Source: Hyaloscypha bicolor E
Taxonomy: Eukaryota > Ascomycota > Leotiomycetes > Helotiales > Hyaloscyphaceae
NCBI RefSeq assembly: GCF_002865645.1
Contig: NW_020194555.1
Coordinates: 248,001-312,000, forward strand
Reading direction: 5' to 3'
DNA: 64,000 bases
Shown here: piece by piece, positions 59,512 to 64,000 of the stretch
Position numbering within the stretch: the first letter of the stretch is position 1
How the letters are laid out: the number at the start of each line of letters is the position of its first letter
Translations under genes and position numbers: made by a program
The notes under the pieces: generated by a model
Database searches by the model: none
Told to the model about the DNA's origin: nothing
What the model saw: the letters and a program-made list of their open reading frames with translations, nothing else

Positions 59512-62500
59512 AATAGATTAGTAATTATTTCTTTAAATATATTTATTTCTACTATTATAAGCAAATCTGAATTATAGTATTATAGAACTAGAATAGAAAT
59601 TATAGCTTTCTTTAGATAGCTAAAAGCCTTTTAATATTATTTGAATTATTTAAAGAGAATTCCCTTTTTTATAAGTAAAATAAAAGATCTAGTAATTTAT
59701 TTATATTCTCTAATAAAGTATTTATAAAAGTTATAAAAGCTAAAAAAGAACTATATATTCTTAAATATTTTTGGGAATTACTAGTTATATATTACTTTAA
59801 TTTTATTAGAATTTACTTTAATATTAGATATAAAAATAATAAAGCTTAAATATTTTATATATATAATTTTAAATTTCGATTTCTTAATATTTATTTAAAA
59901 GCTAGTAAAATATAAGTAATTTAATACTTTTTATATATATTATTTATATTCTATTAGGTTCTCTAAATAAATAAGAATATTATTAAGATATATTATATAA
60001 AAGTTATTTAGATATTTAAAAAATATATTATTTATATAGTATTAATATATAGCCAGGCTATTTATAAGGCCTTTTTAGAAAATATTATATTTATATATTC
60101 TATAGTAAATACGGAATATTATTAGTTCCTAAAAGTCCGGATTTATAGCTATATAATAGAAAGCTTAATAAATATATAATTTAATATAAATCTTGGCTTT
60201 AGATAATTAATTTAAAGTCTTATTAATAAGTGAAAAAAAATATTAATTCTTCCGGGTAATATTATTTAGATAGTAGAAATTAATATAAAAGTATAAATCT
60301 CTATTTACTTTTTTTATAAAAAGAACTAGTAAAATAAAAGAAGCCTAACTAGTTTTAATAAAGCTTTTAATTAGATTATTTTCTAAAAAATACTTAATTT
60401 CTAGAAGCTTTTAAATAGATTATTATTAGAAAAGTTAATATCTAATATTCTTAGTTTCTTTTAGACCTTTAATCTAAATCTTATAATTATATAATTTATA
60501 AGAAAAAAAGAATATTATATTTCTTAAGTTCTAGAGGCAATATTCTCTAAAGCTACTAAAGCTTTATTTCTTCTAGTTATTAATTCTTCGGGCCAAAAAT
60601 AGCTTCTCTTTTTCGAGCTTTAAGTTCTTTATTAATCTTATAAATAGAGATTTAACTAATAATATTATTTTTTCTTTTAGCTATATAATTAAATATTATA
60701 AAAGTAAAAATAACTAGATCTAATATTTGCTTCTTATTAAGGATCTCTTTCTACTTCTTTAGCTTTTATTTAGATATTATATTTTAATTAGGCTATAGAA
60801 ACTTCTTTTCTATAATTTTCTATAATTTCTTTTAATTAGTATAATAGCTAGTATTATATAATTAGTTTTAGCCAAAGGAATTAGTTTTAGCTAAGGTTCC
60901 AAGCTATAGTTTAAACCAAGCTCGCTTTTAAAGCTCGGCGTTTTAGTAGTCTTGGCCATATCTACTTATCCACTGCCACACCTCACTCCTATTCTTCTTA
61001 GCTTTAAATTCTCAAGATATAGGAAATTATTAATCTTTAAGCCTCGTTCTATTACTCTATTCCTGCCGTTATAATTAGTCCGAAAAAAGAAAAACCGCTT
61101 AAGAATAGAAGATTTCCAAAAATAACCTATAATAGAATCTTATTAATTAGTATTTTTTAATACTTTTTATTAAGTTATTTCTCTAGCTATTACTAAAAAA
61201 TACTAATAATATAACCGAACTATATAGATTTAGGCTTGGTTTTTTTTAGTTTTTTTTTTTTTAGCTATATAAGCCTATATTTTCTATAATTAACTAGAAT
61301 ATTAATATATATAACTCATTTTCTACTAAGAATAATATTATAATTTCTAAGATTTAGAATAATTATAGATATATTAATACTTTATTTATTAATTAGAAAT
61401 AAAACTTCTATATATTTTTTAATAAACTTAGTTAGCTTTTTATTAAAATTATATATAATATAGGATAAAAAAAGGAATTATAATTCTATTTTTAAGAATT
61501 ATTCTATAAACTAAATAAGCTTTATATTAATAAAAGCATAATTATTAGCTCTAGTATTAATAAGAGAAAAAAACATGATTTATAATTTATTTATATTAAT
61601 AATATAGGATATTATAAAAGTATTTTCTTTTATTAAATAAATTAAGTTAATTCTTACTAAATCTATATTATAAGTTCCTAAAATAGAGACTTTTTTTAGA
61701 AATACTTGTTTTCTGGTTCTATATTAGAATTAGAGCTTAAATTCTTCGAATATTTTACTAGAATAATAATTAGGTATTTTAGTAAAATAGAAACTAAGTT
61801 TAGCTTAATTCTAGAAAAAACTACTTTTATTTCTTTATTATATCTAACCGGATAATATCTAATATAATAGCCAAACTTATTATAGTTATAGTATTTAATA
61901 GTTAAGAGATCTTTAGTTTTTATAAGATATTACTTATATTTATAAAGAAATATATATTTAATAAAAATAATTATTATAGATTTCTTAAATTTCTTTTTAG
62001 AAATATATTTTTTAGAAATATAAAAGAATATAATACTAGAAGTAAACTTAATTAAAATAGCTTTTATTTTTTTATATTTTTTAGTTTTCTTATATATAGC
62101 CTTAATTTACTAATTATTAGTAATATAATATTAAGTAAAATAAATAGTATTAATAAAAGAATTATTATAATATATATATACTAATTCCTAAAGCTTTAGT
62201 AAAAGCTTCTTATTTAGTTTATATTTTCTATTTTAAAACTAATATTACTTTCTATAAATAGTTATAAAAAAGAATATAAAACTTCTAAAATATTTAACTA
62301 AAATATATTTAAAGCTTATTAAAGTTATAGCAAGTATTCTATATCTTATTAAAGTTAGAATATAGCTTCTTTAGATAAGAATAGAACTCTAAAAGCTAAT
62401 AGTACTAATTCGGACTATTTTTTATTTATATAAGAATTAGTTAGAATAAAAGTATTATTAGTAAATTTATTAGAAATATAAATAATTTTAAGATTCTTAG

Positions 62501-63561
62501 AGAAATATAAATTAGTATTTCCTTATAGCTTATTTTTAATTTAAACTAGCTAGTTATTAAAAATAGTATAATTTCTAATAAAGAGAGTTAAATCTAGAAA
62601 CTTAGTAATTCTAGTATTTCTAAAGGAAATATAAGATATAGGGAATTCTAAATAGAAATAAATAAGAAATAGTTCGGAATTCTTTAAAAAGAAGTTCGGA
62701 ATAGCTAGAATTATAGGAATAATAAAAGTAGCTAGAGCTATTATGAACTAATCTATTATAGCTATATAGTATTTAATATTATTCTCGAATTTAATATTAT
62801 AAAGTTTAGTATTCTCGAGAATAGCTTTATTATAACTATAGGTATTTTTATATAAAACGGCTTTATAAATATTTTCTTAATAGTTTTTTATAATAATATT
62901 AATATCTAAAAGTAAGGTATTAGGCTTCTTAATCTATTTATATAACTTTCTAGTAATAATATAATCTTTGGTTTCTAGAAGTTTTATAATAAAAATAGAG
63001 AATTCTATTTTTATAGACTTATTTATAAATTCTCTAGAAATACTAACGAGATATTTAATTCGAGAAAGGCTATTAATAAAATAACCTAAATTAGTAAAAG
63101 CTTTACTAGAAGCCTTAGTAAAAGTTAATATAATTCCTAGTTATATAATATTCTGGGAAATTAATCTATTATATTTCTTCTATTATATTCTTTCTAATAA
63201 TCTTATTACCGGTATATATATAAAGCCTATAAGATTATAAAATAAAGCTTAAGAATAATAGTTAGATTATTAGCTTATAATACTTATTATTTTAGAACTT
63301 AATTAAAGAATAGCCTTTATTTAAGGTTCTTTAATTTTGGGGTTTTTAAAAGAGGTTTCTAATATACTATTAGTATATATTTATAAAGATATAAATACCT
63401 AATCTCTCTAAGGGTTCTAAAGCTTTTTACTTTTATTATTCTGAAATCTATTATTTATATTTTTAAAGTTCTATTATCTTAGTAATACTTATATTTCTAA
63501 TAGTTCTAAATTAGTTTATTTGAAATTCTTTATAGAATTAAAGGAAATAAGCTTTAAATAT
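59512..63561 (-). pseudogene. gag, RT and start of RNase H of element D
   Basis: The minus-strand frame matches element C from gag (about 63.2-61.7 kb) through RT (about 60.4-59.9 kb) to RNase H, where it stops at the C insertion. The zinc knuckle region near 61.87 kb has Cys changed to Tyr. 60.9-61.1 kb is a patch less affected by RIP. Confidence 0.8.
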
Positions 63562-63835
63562 TATTATAAATATAATATTTAGGGCTTAAAAAGCAAGATA
63601 GAAAATCCTTTATAAAGATAATTCAAAACTAAGAAAGAGAAAACTAGAATATAGGAGGCTATAAGGGAATATATATATCCTATAATATACTAGTCCCGAA
63701 GGGGCTTAGTTTTCTAAATATCTCTAGTATATTCCAAATATGCTTCTCTAGTAAGGCGGCCGTATTATATATATCTAGAAGATATCTAATATCTAGTCAG
63801 GTATTTTAGATACTAGATATCTGAGAATTATAATA
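63562..63835 (-). repeat. 5' LTR of element D
   Basis: 274 bp, reverse complement orientation. Contains the GGGGCTTAGTTTTCTAAATA block shared with all four LTRs of the family. Confidence 0.9.
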
Positions 63836-63840
63836 AAAAT

Positions 63841-64000
63841 AATAGTTTAAAAATACTAAACTTTTAGAATTAAGGAATTAAGTAATATAAAATAAGAAAC
63901 CAAAAATAAAAAAATAAAAATAAAGCCTAGTATTATATCTAGTAATAATATTAAAAAAAAATAAGAAAATACCGGAATTCCTTATATATTCTTTTATTTT
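63841..64000 (+). pseudogene. Continuation of the outer gypsy element
   Basis: AATAGTTTAAAAATACTAAA and what follows match element E at about 49.83-49.70 kb on the other strand, continuing directly from 37059. Confidence 0.8.

Larger units (their letters stand above)
37060..63835 (-). mobile_element. Gypsy element D, interrupted by C and E; TSD AAAAT
   Basis: 5' LTR 63562-63835 and 3' LTR 37060-37332, with AAAAT on both sides (37055-37059, 63836-63840). Its own sequence is 63835-59512 plus 39667-37060, about 6.9 kb. It carries gag, RT and the start of RNase H in the right part, and the rest of pol with its tail in the left part. The break falls within RNase H, exactly at the ends of element C. 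Same family as C, opposite orientation. Confidence 0.9.
20460..64000 (+). mobile_element. Outer gypsy element (E family), split by later insertions, runs off the window
   Basis: Three separated blocks align end to end with the minus strand of element E. 20460-22509 covers the LTR and 5' gag, 34595-37059 covers later gag/pol, and 63841-64000 continues directly after. The interruptions are a solo LTR (21565-21695), a 12-kb block (22510-34588), a MITE-like insert (about 34765-35272) and element D (37060-63835). RIP changes are dense throughout. The 3' half and 3' LTR lie beyond the window, so total length is unknown; by analogy with E it would be about 13 kb. Confidence 0.8.

Noticed and set aside
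1..64000. tRNA or rRNA genes
   Set aside because: I found no cloverleaf with conserved A and B boxes and no rRNA-like conserved block by eye. A tRNA scan would settle it.

Overview
The window looks like a filamentous ascomycete (Pezizomycotina) chromosome with a two-compartment genome. Leotiomycetes-like is my guess, at low confidence. Three things point there: short introns with GTAAGT-type donors and CTAAC branch sites, fungal protein families (Zn2Cys6, SAT4-like, a fungal Cys-rich membrane protein, an OrsD-like Cys/His protein), and very strong repeat-induced point mutation (RIP). In AT-rich stretches CpA/TpG has become TpA, Gln codons are TAA/TAG, Asp has become Asn and Cys has become Tyr. 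Nearly all mobile-element genes here are therefore dead but still alignable.

Layout. 1-3.0 kb: RIP-degraded DNA with a Fot1/pogo transposase relic. 3.0-9.3 kb: the only normal gene space, with an ORF broken by a hAT-type MITE with a perfect 8-bp target duplication, a two-or-more-exon unknown gene, and a four-exon Cys-rich membrane protein gene on the minus strand. 9.3-13.1 kb: RIP island with a Tc1/mariner relic and a 131-bp solo LTR. 13.1-19.7 kb: a small OrsD-like gene split by a complete Ty3/gypsy chromovirus (TSD CAAAT).

20.5-64 kb is one large nest. The outermost element is a gypsy copy in + orientation. Its 5' LTR is at 20460-20763, it resumes at 34595-37059, and it resumes again at 63841 to the window end. 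Inserted in it are: a 131-bp solo LTR; a 12,079-bp non-retroviral block (22510-34588) bounded by ATTACT direct repeats and carrying decayed host-type genes (SAT4-like, dynamin, FAD oxidoreductase, Zn2Cys6 and unknowns); a MITE-like insert; and gypsy D (-, 37060-63835). D contains gypsy C (+, 39668-59506), and C contains gypsy E (-, 40744-53872). E is 13.1 kb with matching 303-bp LTRs, and it has an extra reading frame of about 900 codons between integrase and the 3' LTR. Target duplications (AAAAT, AAAAG, ATAG, TAAAA) and uninterrupted homology across each join support the order of insertion.

The most interesting items are the 12-kb cargo-like block, the extra ORF of element E, and a 36-bp TATA-containing palindrome that recurs at seven places in unrelated retroelements. 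Splice models are read by eye. No similarity search was possible.
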